Assembly: GCA_016617855.1 (NCBI GenBank) | Contig: JAECUM010009321.1 | Span: 1-64,000, forward strand | Direction of reading: 5' to 3' | Origin: Megalonaias nervosa | Lineage: Eukaryota; Mollusca; Bivalvia; Unionida; Unionidae | DNA length: 64,000 nt | Part shown: positions 23,801 to 38,200 of the stretch, piece after piece | Numbering within the stretch: the stretch's first letter is position 1 | How the letters are laid out: each line of letters begins with the position of its first letter | Program-made: the position numbers and the translations under genes | Notes under the pieces: model-generated | What the model saw: only the letters and a program-made list of their open reading frames with translations | Told to the model about the DNA's origin: nothing | Database searches by the model: none

Positions 23801-26800
23801 TTCTTTGCTTTAGGATTGATACATTTTTCTTTTTCTGCAGTGTCAGAGTTGCAGAGTTACCTTGACCCCCGATCAGCTGATGAGTTGACACTATCACAGG
23901 GTGCCAAGGCAGAACTCATTCTTGCAGGTAACAATCCCTTAATTACAATAAAAATTTGGTTTCCATAAAGGACCCATATATGGTCAAGACATCGGCAGGA
24001 ATTGAGATAAAAATTCCTGTTCATTAACTTTCTACTGATATTTGAGCAAATATTTACTTTAACTACACATTATGGAAACTAAACTTTGTCACAAAAAGTT
24101 ATAGATATCAACTTTCTCATTTGCAGTAGGGGTTTTTTGTACAGCTATTCATGCTTTATCCATTAGATGGGACTGTTAATTTAAGCGGATTATGGTTTTT
24201 GTTTCACAAGTGAAAACATAGTTAAGACATGGGAATGATATAACTTCTCAGATGTTGATGTTCTTGCTGTTGTTGGCATAGACATCAGTGTTAAGTTGTT
24301 GCATTTAGCTGAGTTTTTCTGACACTGTTGTATGCAGTCATGAAACCTGAAAGATATATTCATTATTGAGGGTACTGTTCATATCAGGCAAATGGCAGCC
24401 ACAGTAACCTAGTTTGCATGCACCAGTGATTACATTAAGTTTTGCATTTAGCTCATTTACTCTGATACCTTTGTATATACAGTCAAACCTAGATATCTTG
24501 ATTACATCAGGGGTGTTAAAAAATCATTGACATAACCGGGTCCCAAGATATAGTGGGTTTACTTGACAGATCTACTGCAGAACAATGATTATGCATCTGA
24601 AGTACCAAAAATGAGTTTTGTTTCTAGTAACAAATGGCATTTCAAATGCACAATAAAAATAATTCAGTCATGCCCGGTTGCAGAAAAAAGAAGATTGGAG
24701 GTCTTTTAAATCAGATTAAGTAACATGTCACACATTTTTACAAGACTGCAAGTTTCTGCAACAATGTCAGTGGTTTAAAGTTGTTTTTATTTCCCTGTGA
24801 ATAACATCATCCCTTTGGTAGCCTCAGCAAGACAAAGATTTTCTTATGCTGTCCAAAATCTAGGCCAATTTAAGTACATGCACATGTAGGACCATACTTT
24901 TTTTATTTTTAAAATATTTTCTTTTGTTACTGGTAAAATTTGCTTCTGTACCGGAAAAAGACACTGTCAGTATTCATGTACTTATAAACTGTAAAATGTG
25001 TTTCAAGTCTTTAAAGTTAACTGTCTCAACATCAAATTGTGTATGAAACCAACTTATTCCATTCATACAGTTAAAATCCAACTTATTCCATTCATACTGT
25101 TGTAGTCCCATATCCCTCCCCACTTTGATCAGTGACCATCAGCAAGAACACAGCACCAGAAGGAGAGTTGGATAATCTCTTTGGTGGATTCAAAGACTTT
25201 AATATTCAAGACAAAATAAATACAAATGAAAGCACTCCACTTTCTGTTTCATAGATGTTAATCCTGTCAGTCACTTTCTGCTTCAGTCCATTTGCGTTGA
25301 AGAATATGTAATCATGGCACAGCAATCGACAATTTCATTAAAAAAAATACTGGGTGCAACGGATTTTTTTACAATACCATTGGTGCTTTTATTTACTCTT
25401 GTACAAAACAAATTAATAACCAAGTGGGGGGGGGGGCGCTTTCTTAGTTTGGAATTTTGCGGGTTAATGTTTATAGATTATTGTGAGTCACATGATCTAG
25501 CCATGCTGAAATTGAAGGCTTCCACTCACACCAAGCATGGAAGCACTTTAACTATTACCGAATTCATTTTAAATATATTGTGTAAAACAAATTAGGCATT
25601 TTTAGCTACTTTTAATGATGTTAACCTAATAATTTTCCGAGTTAGAGGTAACATCAAATTTGCGATGCTGTGTTGGATGAACTGTATTGTCACGGTGTTT
25701 ACATATGATAATGCCCTATTTGAACGTAGCTTATTTAAAGGTCAGAAATGCATCCATTCAATTTACTTACTCTAAAGTATTGTTTGCAAGATAATTTTCT
25801 CCACTCTGTGCAATTGATAAACCATGCATTGATGAGATTGGTTGATTAGCATTTGAACCAGTAAAATTTGGTCTTGTACCGACTATTTCCATCCTTGCCA
25901 GTATGAGGTACCGGTAATAGTGGAAACACCAGATTTTTTCTTGTAAAATTTCTCTGAGACGGACATTAAAAGTTGCATTTCGCCGAGTCCACGTTACTTC
26001 AGACTGAAACTTATGCCCAACATAATGGGGTTATCGACTTGACAGGGGTAGAGATAAGTGGGGAAAAATTAGCATACAAAGAAGGATTTTTTGGGGACCA
26101 GACCAAAATGCTCGACATACACGGGTTCTTGAGATAACCAAGGTCAAGAAAAGTGGGTTTGACTGTATAGACATGAAACTTGATGGATGCATTTATATTG
26201 AGGGATACATCTTACTAGAGGCAAAAGTAAATTACAATGACCTGCTTTTCTTGTTGTAGCAGTTTTGCAAGGCTTTCATACATCTGCCAAAAGGCAGAGC
26301 ATACAATGTTACAGTATCAATCCATATGTAAATCGGTTACCTTTTCATTATTGCATAGTAATGTTAGTTTTACACAATCTACCTTGAGCAAAATTTGTGT
26401 ATGTCTTGTACTTGAAATATAGAAGTGGTTACTGTGACTAAAAGAAGAAAATAAGATGATTTGCGCTTGGGGTAAGGAAAAAAGCCTATCAATTTTAAAT
26501 TTGGGGATCAAATGGTTAAAGGTCATGGTCACTGTCTGAAAGACAAAAATGGTTTCAGCACAGTAACTTTAGTTGTACATTAAAGACCTGGATCAAACTC
26601 TGTGGATGGCTTACAAAAGAAGCTTACTGATTTTGAGGTCTAAGGTCAAGGTCACTGTGACTGAAAGAAGAAAAATGGTTTCTGTGTGGTAACTTTACTT
26701 GTTCATCATTGGCCATGGGCTAAACTTTGTGCATTGCTTGCAGCTGAAGAATGAAAAGATTTTGCGATCAAAAAATGTCAAAGGCCAAGGTCACAGTGGC

Positions 26801-29800
26801 TGAAGTATGAAATGTGTTTTCTGCACAAAAACCTCATTTCTCAACAATGTTCCCTCAGAAATGTCCTGGTAGCATTAGGGGTGAAACAATTCATCAATAT
26901 ATCGATGCATCGATACTTTTGCTGGAACAGTACACATATCGATACAAGAGGAGAATTGATACAAAACAGTACTTACCATATATAAGTTATTTTAGTCTTC
27001 AGCAGTTTTGAATAATTACTGTTACTTTGCCTTCTTGTTATTTAAATATAGAATTCATCTGAAACAGCATTTGCAGATCTAGGCACTCATTTTTATTAGT
27101 AAAGTCAAAAAAGACTTGAGAGAATACTTGCTTGCCGTCTGCAAATTCAAACAAAAGTGACATGGTTCATAATCTGCCCCCACCCCCAATTCCGTGCTAA
27201 TTATCTTAACCCAGTGCTTGTTCAGCATAAAGGATACATTCCAAACATGTTCCACGTGCATAAAGACTATAATGAAGTACTTTACTCATCATTTAATAAC
27301 CAATTTTATGCAGAGTTTCTACGTTCAGTTTGATCTTGTCTACTTTGGTAGATTTGAAAGCTACACTACCAGTGTGTGACATGGTGAAATATGATATATT
27401 CAGATCTTATTCGTGGTTACTGCTTGTTCTGGTAGAGGTTAAATAATAACTACCAATATGCAATCAGTGTAGTTTATTGCCTGCATGACAGACAGGATGT
27501 ACTAGCAAAGCAACAGCTCTAAAGTCATTGATATATAAAGTACTTAAACAGAGATGCTGTCAGAGTGTGCGATTGCATGCAAAATATGTATGCATTCGCA
27601 CACTTGGAGAATGGTGATGCACAAGAACTCCCGCAAATTAGTTGAAAGTTCTGCATATGGAAATGTGCTCAACAACGTGTACCATTTCTATTTAACCATT
27701 CTTGTTGCAACATCTGTTTTTCGGGTAACTGTTTACACATCTGGGGTCATCAGTCATGACACAGATGGTTGTTAAACTAAATTTGATTGGCATATTGTGC
27801 CCTGGAATTAGCGTTATGGCATAGTTTGAACCCTCCATTTGGAAGTTTTACAATTGCATGTATAAAATATGGGCCACCTAGAAAACCCAAAATGTCTGAT
27901 TCCCAGCATGGTTTATTACATTTTCGTTCGCCAAATACTGGCTGGTGATAGTGATGATGACAATAATTCTTAAAGTTATGAATTATGTTGGATTATTGGA
28001 GCTGGAAAATTGTTAATGGAGATACCAGTGAGTGATTTGAGCCCAAAAATGGCGTTAAATACGAGTCGGATGTACATTTTGGATGGACAAAAATAGAGGG
28101 CAGTCTCCCTTGCAGTGGTATTTTGAAATTAAGTGTAGAAAGGGCAGAATACAGAGCCTAATTAAAATACAATTTCAAAAGTAGAATGCAGTTTTCATTT
28201 TTGTATCAATCAATTTAGCCCTGTGAATCATACGCTACAAAACCATATATCCATATCTAGGTTAAGATAAACTGAATAAATAAGGAAGAAAAAAAATGAA
28301 ATTAAGAAGTAAAGATATTTATTTTGAATACCTCTGTCTGCACAAGCAGACTATGGCATTGAGTGACTAAAAACCCTAATACAGCATTATGGAACAGATA
28401 AATCTGGCAAAGTAGTCAATAAACTACTGATTCAAGAAGTTGTGTTAGTGAAAAAAATCCTATTTTGGAGCAGACGTGTCCAAGATAATATCTGTGAGCT
28501 CTGGGAAATTCTAAATAACTTCCACAAAGATCAGTTTCCCAACATCTTCAGGCTTATAAAGTTAGCTATGTATATGCCCTTTCAGAAGGAAGCACAGAAA
28601 AATATTCATACACACATCAGGAACAGTGTATGCTCAGAAATAATTAACAGATTAATACTTATACAACTAGAGATGAAATCTTTTAAAGATTTTGATTTCA
28701 GTAGCTCTGAAAAAGTGGAGTATTGAAGTGTTAGGTAAATATTGAACCATGACTGTTTCCTCCTCCACCTCCTTCTTTTCAACTCTTTCGGTGACAAAGG
28801 GTCATGTCCCATTTAAGATAAAATCCTGGCAGCATCTCTCCGTAAATTGTATATGGGGAACAAATTTGGAATTTCTCTTTTTATGCAGAGATATATAACC
28901 AGTGAATGAAGGTGCTGATGGAATAAATAAAATTACCACAGAATCAGAAAGGGGGCTGATTTCAAACAGCTGAAGTTTATCACCTTGTGTAAAATTTTCA
29001 GTAAAGTTATAGAATAGGACTGGGTGTTAATAGTTTTCCTTCTTCACTAATAAGTACAAGTACCTGTGGCCACAGCAGTCTTTTTCATATGCATGAAGTA
29101 CAATGTTATAGATTTTGTTGGTATTCATCCTCATTCCCATGCCCAGATTTGTTCAGATGAGATTTTCTTTGCATGAAGAAATTGCTTTATTTCTTCAGTT
29201 TTGAAGATAACATCATAATGTCTTCCAGTTGGTAATAAGATGTTTTCAAAGTATTCATGCAGTGCAAAACAAAGGGCCTTGTGGCTAAAGTGAGTTAAAT
29301 GGAACCACCATTAAATAGCCTAAACCGCTGAATAAAACTAACTGGCAACCAACAAGTAGTCTGTTTGAAAGTATTTTTGTTTTCTTGTCATCAGTGAGAA
29401 TTGCACATAAATATATGATAACTATATCTCTGTCTGTAATCTGCATACTGGAAATACAACCCTTATGTCAAAATACATAAAGGGGCACCACCTATCTTTC
29501 AAAGATGGAAAGGCCATCAAGTTTATCGATATATATCATAACGCAGGCTGTGTATCATGAATCATATCGATACACTGCATATTTGTATCATTTCACCCCT
29601 AGATGGCATACTCATTTTGGTAAGAAGCCTATTGATTTTCGACTAATAGAAAAATGTTCTTTTTGCATAATAACTTTAGTTCCAAAGGTGTGAAGAGTTA
29701 GCACATAAAGTAGATTAGAACCCTATAGATTTTGGATCCAAATGTCAAAAATCATTGTGACTCCCAGAAAAATTGGTTTTGCACAGAAACTTTTGCTCTA

Positions 29801-32800
29801 GATCGAGTTCCATGATCAAATTTTTGTATGGTTTGCACTTGGGGTAAGAAAGAAACATTGATGTTTTGGGTCTAAATGTGAAAGGTAAGTAAAATAATAC
29901 ATCACTCCCTCAATAACTCTCGCCCTGATAACTTGAAAACTTGCTTATAATGGTGGGTCAGGCGTGGATCCCATTTTTTTTAACCAGAAAATACCCAAAA
30001 ATTGATCCCTGTTTATTGAACTTGAAGAAAATCATGATCAAAATTGGTAACTGAAACTTTGATATATCGCTTGTTTTATGGTTGAAAGACAGGACCTGAA
30101 ATTTTAATCAACATTATGAAATTACCAATCTTTAATAAGAAGTCATATAATTTGTTACGTTTTCTTTCCAAACAACATTCTTAATTAGCGATATTCAAGG
30201 AAATTTTGATCAATGAAAATGTCACTGACACCTAGTGTAGGCAGTACATTAATATTTAAATACCAATTAAATAGTTTTCTATCAAGTGAAATTTGTGTTT
30301 TAGTTCTATATTTTAGTTCTTTTTAAGTGTAATGATAAATGCAATGTGTATTTAAATGTAAAATATGTCAATCTACCATAACAGCTATATCTGTGAGCAT
30401 TCCTCTGAGAACCAGATTAAGTGCCGACTGTTTTGATATCTGACTTGTGGAAGTATTTTTTGTATTGTTACGCTGAATTAAAAGCTGGCCTCTTTTGTAG
30501 TCTATGTCTTTTGAATGAAATAAAGGAGGTGAAATAAAAGAAAGTTAAAAGTCATGCAAATCCTACATGCTTAAGACCCATTGGCCTTGGTTGTATGTCA
30601 GGAGAGCGTATTTTATTTGATCAATCGAACACTATTATAAATGTTATTGTGTACATAATGTAATTAAACTACCTTAAATTAACCAACTCATTCATAACTC
30701 AGATCAAAGATAGCAAGGTAACCAAGTGAAATGAATACCTCATAAAATAATGAGCTTTGTTTCACAGATATGGACCATTATGAGCAAACGAGTTTCAGAG
30801 AATTCCTGGATTAGCACTCAAAGATTTCCTCAAGGATAAGAAATTTCATTATCACTTGCAATGAAATCACTGCATCAACATTGTACTAATTGAACAAACA
30901 AAACTTAAGTTTAGATGTAAACAGTTGTCTCACAAAATGAATGTCACTAATTTTTAAAAAAAAAGGAATCTTGTTTGGTGGTGTATCAACAGTTATTCTG
31001 GTTCCTTGCTTCATAGACTCCCTGCTTTGCAGTAAGCTAATACTTATATATCTGAGAACGAGATTAATCAACAAAATGAAAAGCAGGGATGTAATACACA
31101 AATGTTTTGCATACATCTGATGGTTGTTGAAACCAGTTGGAATAATGTTAACAATATTTCAGATGTTGGATATTTTGATAAAAAATATAATTTATACTGA
31201 ATAATGAACAACTTCATTAGAAAAAGCACTTTATTGACAATTATTATTGACATGATTGTAGAACGAGGATTCAGTAATTAAACAGCCCAGTTCCACCACC
31301 CCTTCCTACGGTTTTCTTGATGTCTAGAAGATTTTTTTGTTAGTCCCTTGGTAACTCGTGCCTTGCTTATAGTGCAGTCTTATGTTTTGGGACCCCATTG
31401 TGCATGAGTTATCAAGGAGAGGTGTATATTGGTTCAGGACCACATACTTTGTCCATTAAGACCTATTGGTCAGTAATCTCTGAGCTAGTCATGACCTACT
31501 AAGCTTATAGAGAGTTTTAAATGTCGAGTGAACATACAGTATATTGTTCAGGTACTCCTGTTGAGTTATGTCATGGTAGAGTGGGCAAGAAATAATACTC
31601 AGCTACGTTCTTGTATAATCTATTGGTTGTTGTTTTGAATAATAAGAGTCGTATATTAAGTTATGAGAGCTTTTCAAAAACATTAGTTGTATGAAGGAGA
31701 ACTGTCCTTAATGAACAAGCTTGACATGCCCTTGACCATCTTGTATTATCCATTTCTGCAGGGAATTCATTTTTGCAACTACCATCATTTTTGGTAATAA
31801 GATTGGTTAATAAGCTCAGAATTTAAACCATTATTGCACATTACTGCCTATCACATACCTGCCATTTGAAAGAAAATTGAATCCAGGACAGGGTTTCACA
31901 TTGAGGCAGAGAATGACATCTTAAGTATCATCTTTCAAACTGGAGCAATTTAACAGAAATTCTCAGTGTATTCCTTGCTATTATGGACTTCCTCATAATT
32001 TTCTGATTGATTGTTTGATTAAATGATTGATTGATTGTTTGATGATTGATTAGTGTAACTGTGGTATTGATTGTTTTAATGCATGTTTGCTGCAAGTGTT
32101 TTAATGAAAGCTTAAGTTTTTAGGAGTACTTTGTTCTACAGAAGCAAAAGAGTGTTTTGAGGAATTTCTTCACACATAGATAGTGGTCTTCGAGTAAGTA
32201 AATGTTAGATGAAAAACTATAAATCAATCTTTTTTTTTGCAGAGGAAGAGTTTCTATGCAAACAGGCAGCACGTTTTGACACAATGCAGAAACTAAAGGA
32301 CACTATTGACAGTGAACACATCAAGGGTAATAGCACACATCCGTAATCCATCAGCGAAATGTGTTTGGTATTATATATACAATGGGTAATTGTGGAACGT
32401 GTTTTTATTACATTATTTTTGCTAAAGAATGTAATTTAATCACTCATCCAGTGGCATTACAAGAAACCCATCAAAGCAAAATGGGGTGCAACCATACATG
32501 CCAACTCCAAGAGAGGCATAAGTGTAATAGTTACTGATATAAGTGGCAAAAAAGACAAATCTGAGCGTAACAAATGTAATCTATATATTACATGCCACAG
32601 TCACATCAAAACTATGAAAAATATGCATTTAGTTTTGCAACTAACCTGGATCTGCAGCTGGTTAAAATTCTTGTAGCAGATGGGCAAAAATCATGTGGAT
32701 TAACACCTGAATACAAACACAAAAGACACTGTCAAATTATTTATATGCAACATGCTTTAACTAGTTTGCATGCCAAACTTTTGCTGAATTATTTTAAAGT

Positions 32801-35214
32801 CAAGGACGAAAATTTTGCAATGAACAACTGGATTTCATCAAAAATTAAATGTAAGTTATCGACTAGACTAGGGGATGAAGTTTTAGTGGGATAATCACTA
32901 TTAAAATCACTTTCAGAAGAAACTTTTACAGTATAAGACAACATTGTCATTTCTGGCAGAGAGTATACTTGCAAACTTCCTATTTGTGAAGAATTTGAAG
33001 CACCTAATCAGTTAAACAAAGATCTGCAAAATAAGTTTTTTAAAACCTCTTTTGTTTTATTTGTAGGTTCCTTTAACAGAACTAGGGATTTGGTATGGTT
33101 GCTTCTGTTTAAATTACGGACAGGCTAAAGACACAAAGTGCATTTAGTATGCAGACTTGTCTGTTTAATGTGTTGTTCTTTTCTTTTTTTTTCACAGCTG
33201 TCCCAAGTTTGGCACCCAAGTTGCAAGATCTGAGTCAGCTACAAATAAAGCAACAGGTGAATTTACATAAAAGTAGTCATGCTTGTTAATATATAGTATA
33301 TATTTAATAGCAGTAACAATACAAGCTACTATTGTTTCCCATTTCCAGGAAGCTAAATGTTACTTCCTCCAATTAGCAGTTGGAGGTCCAGAAACAAAAT
33401 AGAACAAAATAACATGTCTGATTCCTTAAACACATACAACATAACAGAATATCTTGCTCTTGTTCCATGGACTTGTCTCATATATATATATACACATGTT
33501 CCTGAATACTGAACCAATTTTGTAGACCACTCCAGTGGCCTAAGTGGTTAGAGCATCTGCCTTGGATGCAAGAGGTCATGGGTTCGAACCCCGCCGAGTC
33601 ATAACAAAAACTTATAAAAATGGTACTAGCGTCTTTCTCTTTCAGCTTAAAATTATTTAGCAAGGTGTGGGTAAATTTGTGTATTAGAAGGCCCCACCCC
33701 ACCTGTTTATCGTGTACTATACACATACTGATCATTGCTCGATTTGTCTTTGGGAAGATGCAGTCTGAAACTTGAGTGAAAAGTTACTACACAGATAGAT
33801 GAAGGAAGATGGCCTGACCTCTCTTCATCATCTCAGGATGACCCCATCCTTTCTCAGTAAGGATCTAGGTCACTTCCTCCAGTGGTGGGATTACGAGTGC
33901 TTTCTGTGGACTAAAGGCCTTGTATCACTGACACTTGAACTGTCAATTATTTTGATGACTGGTTGATGCATAAGATCCTTGGCACATCAAAAGGGAGAGA
34001 AAGTGCTGTTGCACAATAAAAGTGAGTCAAATGTTCCCATTGTTAGAGAAGAGAAGTATTCTTGTTTTAACAGATCTGATGCTGACTATAGTTTTCCAAA
34101 CAGTTACTCTTAGATCATCATCACTAGACCAGTCTCTGACCAGTGACTGGACACTGAGCACTGGGTGAAGATCAAGTGATAAGGGATCGGGTCAGTACCC
34201 ACCTATCACTGTGTTACCGTTTAATCCCTATGGTGATAGGGACTTGGGTTTTGCTTTCTTGTTTGGGAGAAAGTGATCAGATTTGTGTTCTCCCCTCCAC
34301 TTCTATGTTCTATTTTAATACCTACAGGATTTGGGGACCCCCTGTTAACTGGAAATTAGTTGTCTTTTCCCCCAATGACATATGGATGTTTCTTCCTTGG
34401 TTTCAAGTTACATTGAATGGGTCATGCTGTAGACCTTCTCTATTCCCTCTAACCTTGTCTAGCATAATGAAGGCAGACCACCACTTTCCACCATGAGTGT
34501 TGAAAAGGGATGAGTCATCCCATTGTCCAAGGAGGGAATATCGAAGACTTTTAAAATTTTAATGGATTAGCGCAAACAGCTTATGAGGTCTGCCCCAATT
34601 GATACAGAAACACTTTTTTTGTAGTTCTGATTCTCTCCATGGTGTTATAAGACTTGAATCAACAACAATGGTTATGGGCTGTAACTTCGGGCCCCTCTAA
34701 ACTGGCTAAGAAGGGATTCCTCTCCAGTAAAGATGATAGCAAATGACCAAAGTCCAGGTTTCTGTTCCCATATATTTTTGGTACTAATAATGGTGGAAAG
34801 TATCACCTCATAATTAATCTTTCCATCATAAACAGATTTCTTCTGGAAGAACATTTCAAAATGGAGACAACTGCCTTGGTCAAGATTGCCATAAGGACCA
34901 ATGACTGCGATCTCCTGAGATCTTCAGGGTGTGTAACATGACATCCCTTTCTTCCTGTCCCAAAGGAAATACTGCCAGTTTTGTCAAGGACAGGAGGCAT
35001 TTCAGTTTTGGGCTCTTCTGTTCAGCCTTGCCTCCAGAGCCTTTACCTTTGTGATGGTGGGGGGTAATAGTGACTCACTGGAGGGCCTTAGGAGATCCCA
35101 TCTTCCATTATTTTGATGACTGGTTGATGCATAAGATCCTCAGATACTCTTTTGAAGGACCTGTCCTTATACTGGTTGATAGTGACCTGGGCCTAATCTC
35201 TAACCTTCTCTTCT

Positions 35215-35253
<39 letters not shown>

Positions 35254-38200
35254 TATTTTTTTCTCTCACCAGTCAAGGGAGGGTTTTGGTTCCCCGAGAC
35301 ACAATTACTCACATTCTGTCCCACATAGTAGGTCTTTTGGCCCACACTTCTTTCTGATTGCCTTTGCTTCTCTTTTCTGGCAACTTTGACCACAGCAGCA
35401 AAATTACTTTCCCTAACTTCATCATCTTTCTTCAGATCCTGCCTTTAGCAAACTGGAGACTGCAGAATGACATGTTGTGTTCTTGAAGCCCCTTTGGACA
35501 CAGTTTTCATCACCAACTGAGTCACTTGTGAGATCAGGACTGGTTTTTTACTGTAATCCTGAACCCCACACCTTTTTAACTACAGACACATCAGATTTGG
35601 GATGGGGTATTCATATGTACCCAGAGGGGGTAGTTCTTTAGGGAATGCTTAATATCAACAATCTTGAAATGTTGGTAATGTTTCTAGCTCATCAGGGGTG
35701 TGTCAACCTCATTAAGGTGTCATTGTGTAATGATTGCCTTGGACAACACATAGATTATAACCTGCATCAGACATCAAGGAAGTACGCATGCTCCCTCCCT
35801 TTACATGGAAGTATGGAACCTCCCCTGGTGGGCAGTCTAACTCCCTCTTTGTGTCTCCAGTGCCAGATCGGAGGGCCTGGGCTGTGGACATTTTTAGCCA
35901 TTAGTGGGATCATGTATACTTCTTACTTTCCCGCCATTCAAAATAATCTCTCGGGTTCTTAACCAAGTCAGGACCTTGCATCTTAGCTCATCCTAATAGC
36001 TCTCCTATGGTCTCAACAACTCAACAATCGTGGTTCAGTGACCATGGTCTCTTAGTAGATGAGCACATGAGATTACCACAGAGAAGGAACCTGCTGTCTC
36101 AGCACAGGGGATGTCTGCTAGACAACAATCCACAGCTTCTCCACCTTTATGCTTGGCTGTTATCAAACAGTAGATCCTGAAAGATTGTTTTTCAAGAAAG
36201 GTTGCCAACTACAATGTCCAGGACAGGATTGAATCTTCTTCCAGAGATTATGATGCCTAGTAGAGAATCTTCTGTAATTGATGCAGTAGGAAACATGTCT
36301 TCCTTGCCCGCATTAACTGTTGTTGATATTCTACCAACTTAAAGTAGGGTACACTCTTGCAATAAGGGTAATTACATATCTGCTAGTCTGTTTTTAATGA
36401 GGTTTTCAGCCTGCCTCATAATTGATAATTGAGAATGCAGTTGTAGAAAGTAAAGTATTACTGATATTGGGTAAAACTAATTTTAAATATGTAATACTTA
36501 ATGGTACTGTTGCAGAGATTCCCTCCTCTCATCCATTATGAAATTTTGTGGTCTTGGTCTAAATCAGAGAGGATGATATTGTGCATGTTGGATGTCTAAG
36601 GAATTATATGGGATCCTCTTCTTTTTATTTCTGGCCCTCCAATTAATAATTATTTGAGAGAATATTAAGCTTGGACCAGGGACTTGGCATTCAGGGTAGC
36701 AATGCAATAGTAGCAGGTAAGTATTGAACAATTAAAATTAGTTTTACTCGACCAGAAATTATATTTTAGGGTTTTGATACCATTTGAATCAGATTTAAAA
36801 AATTGGTTACTCTACTTATGGAGCCATCCCATGTGTAGTTCAAAGGTGACCATAGGAAGGTTGGCCTTACAGAAGAGGGATAAAGTGGTAAAATTGTTTT
36901 TTTGTGGTGTCAGGTAAGGTGGCATTTCTTGAGAGGGACCACTGTAATTTACTGCAGGGCAGTTTCTGAAAGAAGTGGCATATTAATATGTTGTGTATTA
37001 TTGATTACTGAGGTATATAACAGTCATTAGGAAATCATGTTATGCATAATGTGGTGATGCATAAGCCAAGGCCATTGGACTTTTTAAAAAGAGTACTTTT
37101 ATTTTTTAAAAATTGACTTTGTATTTATAGAATTTTGCCTTTTTCTTTGTTTTATATACTCCAGAAGAGGGATCACTAAAGATTTATCTTTACTGTAGTA
37201 CTAGGCTCTGATGACAGAAATTTATGAAATATCTTAACTCTTTTTGCAGGACCAAACAGCCAAGTTGACTGAAGACACCAGACATCTGTTAGCATCATAC
37301 AACTCAATCATATCCTTGAATGAGCAATTAACAAAAGTTTTAGGATCAAGGTGTTCTTTGTTTTATGTGTATAGTAAGAGACTGTGTTGAATAAATTACG
37401 TAGCTATCTGGAGCAAGAAAAGTAGATCATAATTTAAATCATCACACATGTACTTTTAGGTGCCAGAAAGCATATTTTGCACTGCTAGGATAAACTGATT
37501 GCCAGAAAGTATATTTTGCATTGGTAGGATAAACTGCTTGCCAGAAAGCATATTTTGCACTGCTAGGATAAACTGATTGACAGAAACCATATTTTGTAAT
37601 GTTAGGATAAACTGATTGTAAGTTGAACATAATGTAATCTTTGGTGGGATGCTTTGTGTGGGCACTGGGTATTTATTTTATACACATCCTTAATAGTTTG
37701 AATTTTATTTGAAATTGAAATATTTGTTTCAGTAAGATGGTAACTATAAAAACATGTCTCAGATTTGTTTTAGTGAGATGGTAATTATAAAAACATGCCT
37801 CAGAGACAGTAATTGGATTGATGTCTAACTCTAAATGAGGACTGTGTAACCTACAATCTGTGGGTGGGATCCAGCCCGTTGCTTGGTTTTATCAGCTGAT
37901 TTACATCAGAGGGTGTGGCTTTAAAAATTGCACATGCCATCTTCAAATCAACACTGCTTGTCCTAAATTTCATTAATTTTCAAAATTTTCACACACATAA
38001 AAATTACGTGTTGAAACAAAAAGGTCTATTAATCTCCACTATCGTAGTGATATGACTGGAATATTCTTAAAGCTGTGTTAAAAATCCAGATCACACACAC
38101 ACTAATAGCCAGTACATATTTTACAGCATATTTTGATCATTGCGATTTTGTATTAGTCTTACTTAAGGTTGCATGCACATATGTCAGTTTCAAATTTATG

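Noticed and set aside
25314..25595. 93-codon frame inside the TA-flanked element
   Set aside because: No transposase motif such as spaced catalytic Asp residues; includes a G homopolymer. Judged chance.
32592..32894. 100-codon + strand frame in DCTN3 intron 4
   Set aside because: No splice support, no known motif, and it is not needed for the complete DCTN3 product.
33527..33600. tRNA gene
   Set aside because: A and B boxes are present, but the sequence cannot form a full tRNA cloverleaf with acceptor stem and it continues into a SINE body shared with other copies.
37337..37355. GT donors for DCTN3 exon 6 (37337 phase 0; 37350)
   Set aside because: The first would insert nine extra residues in a conserved spacing; the second breaks phase. 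The U12-type site gives exact family length.
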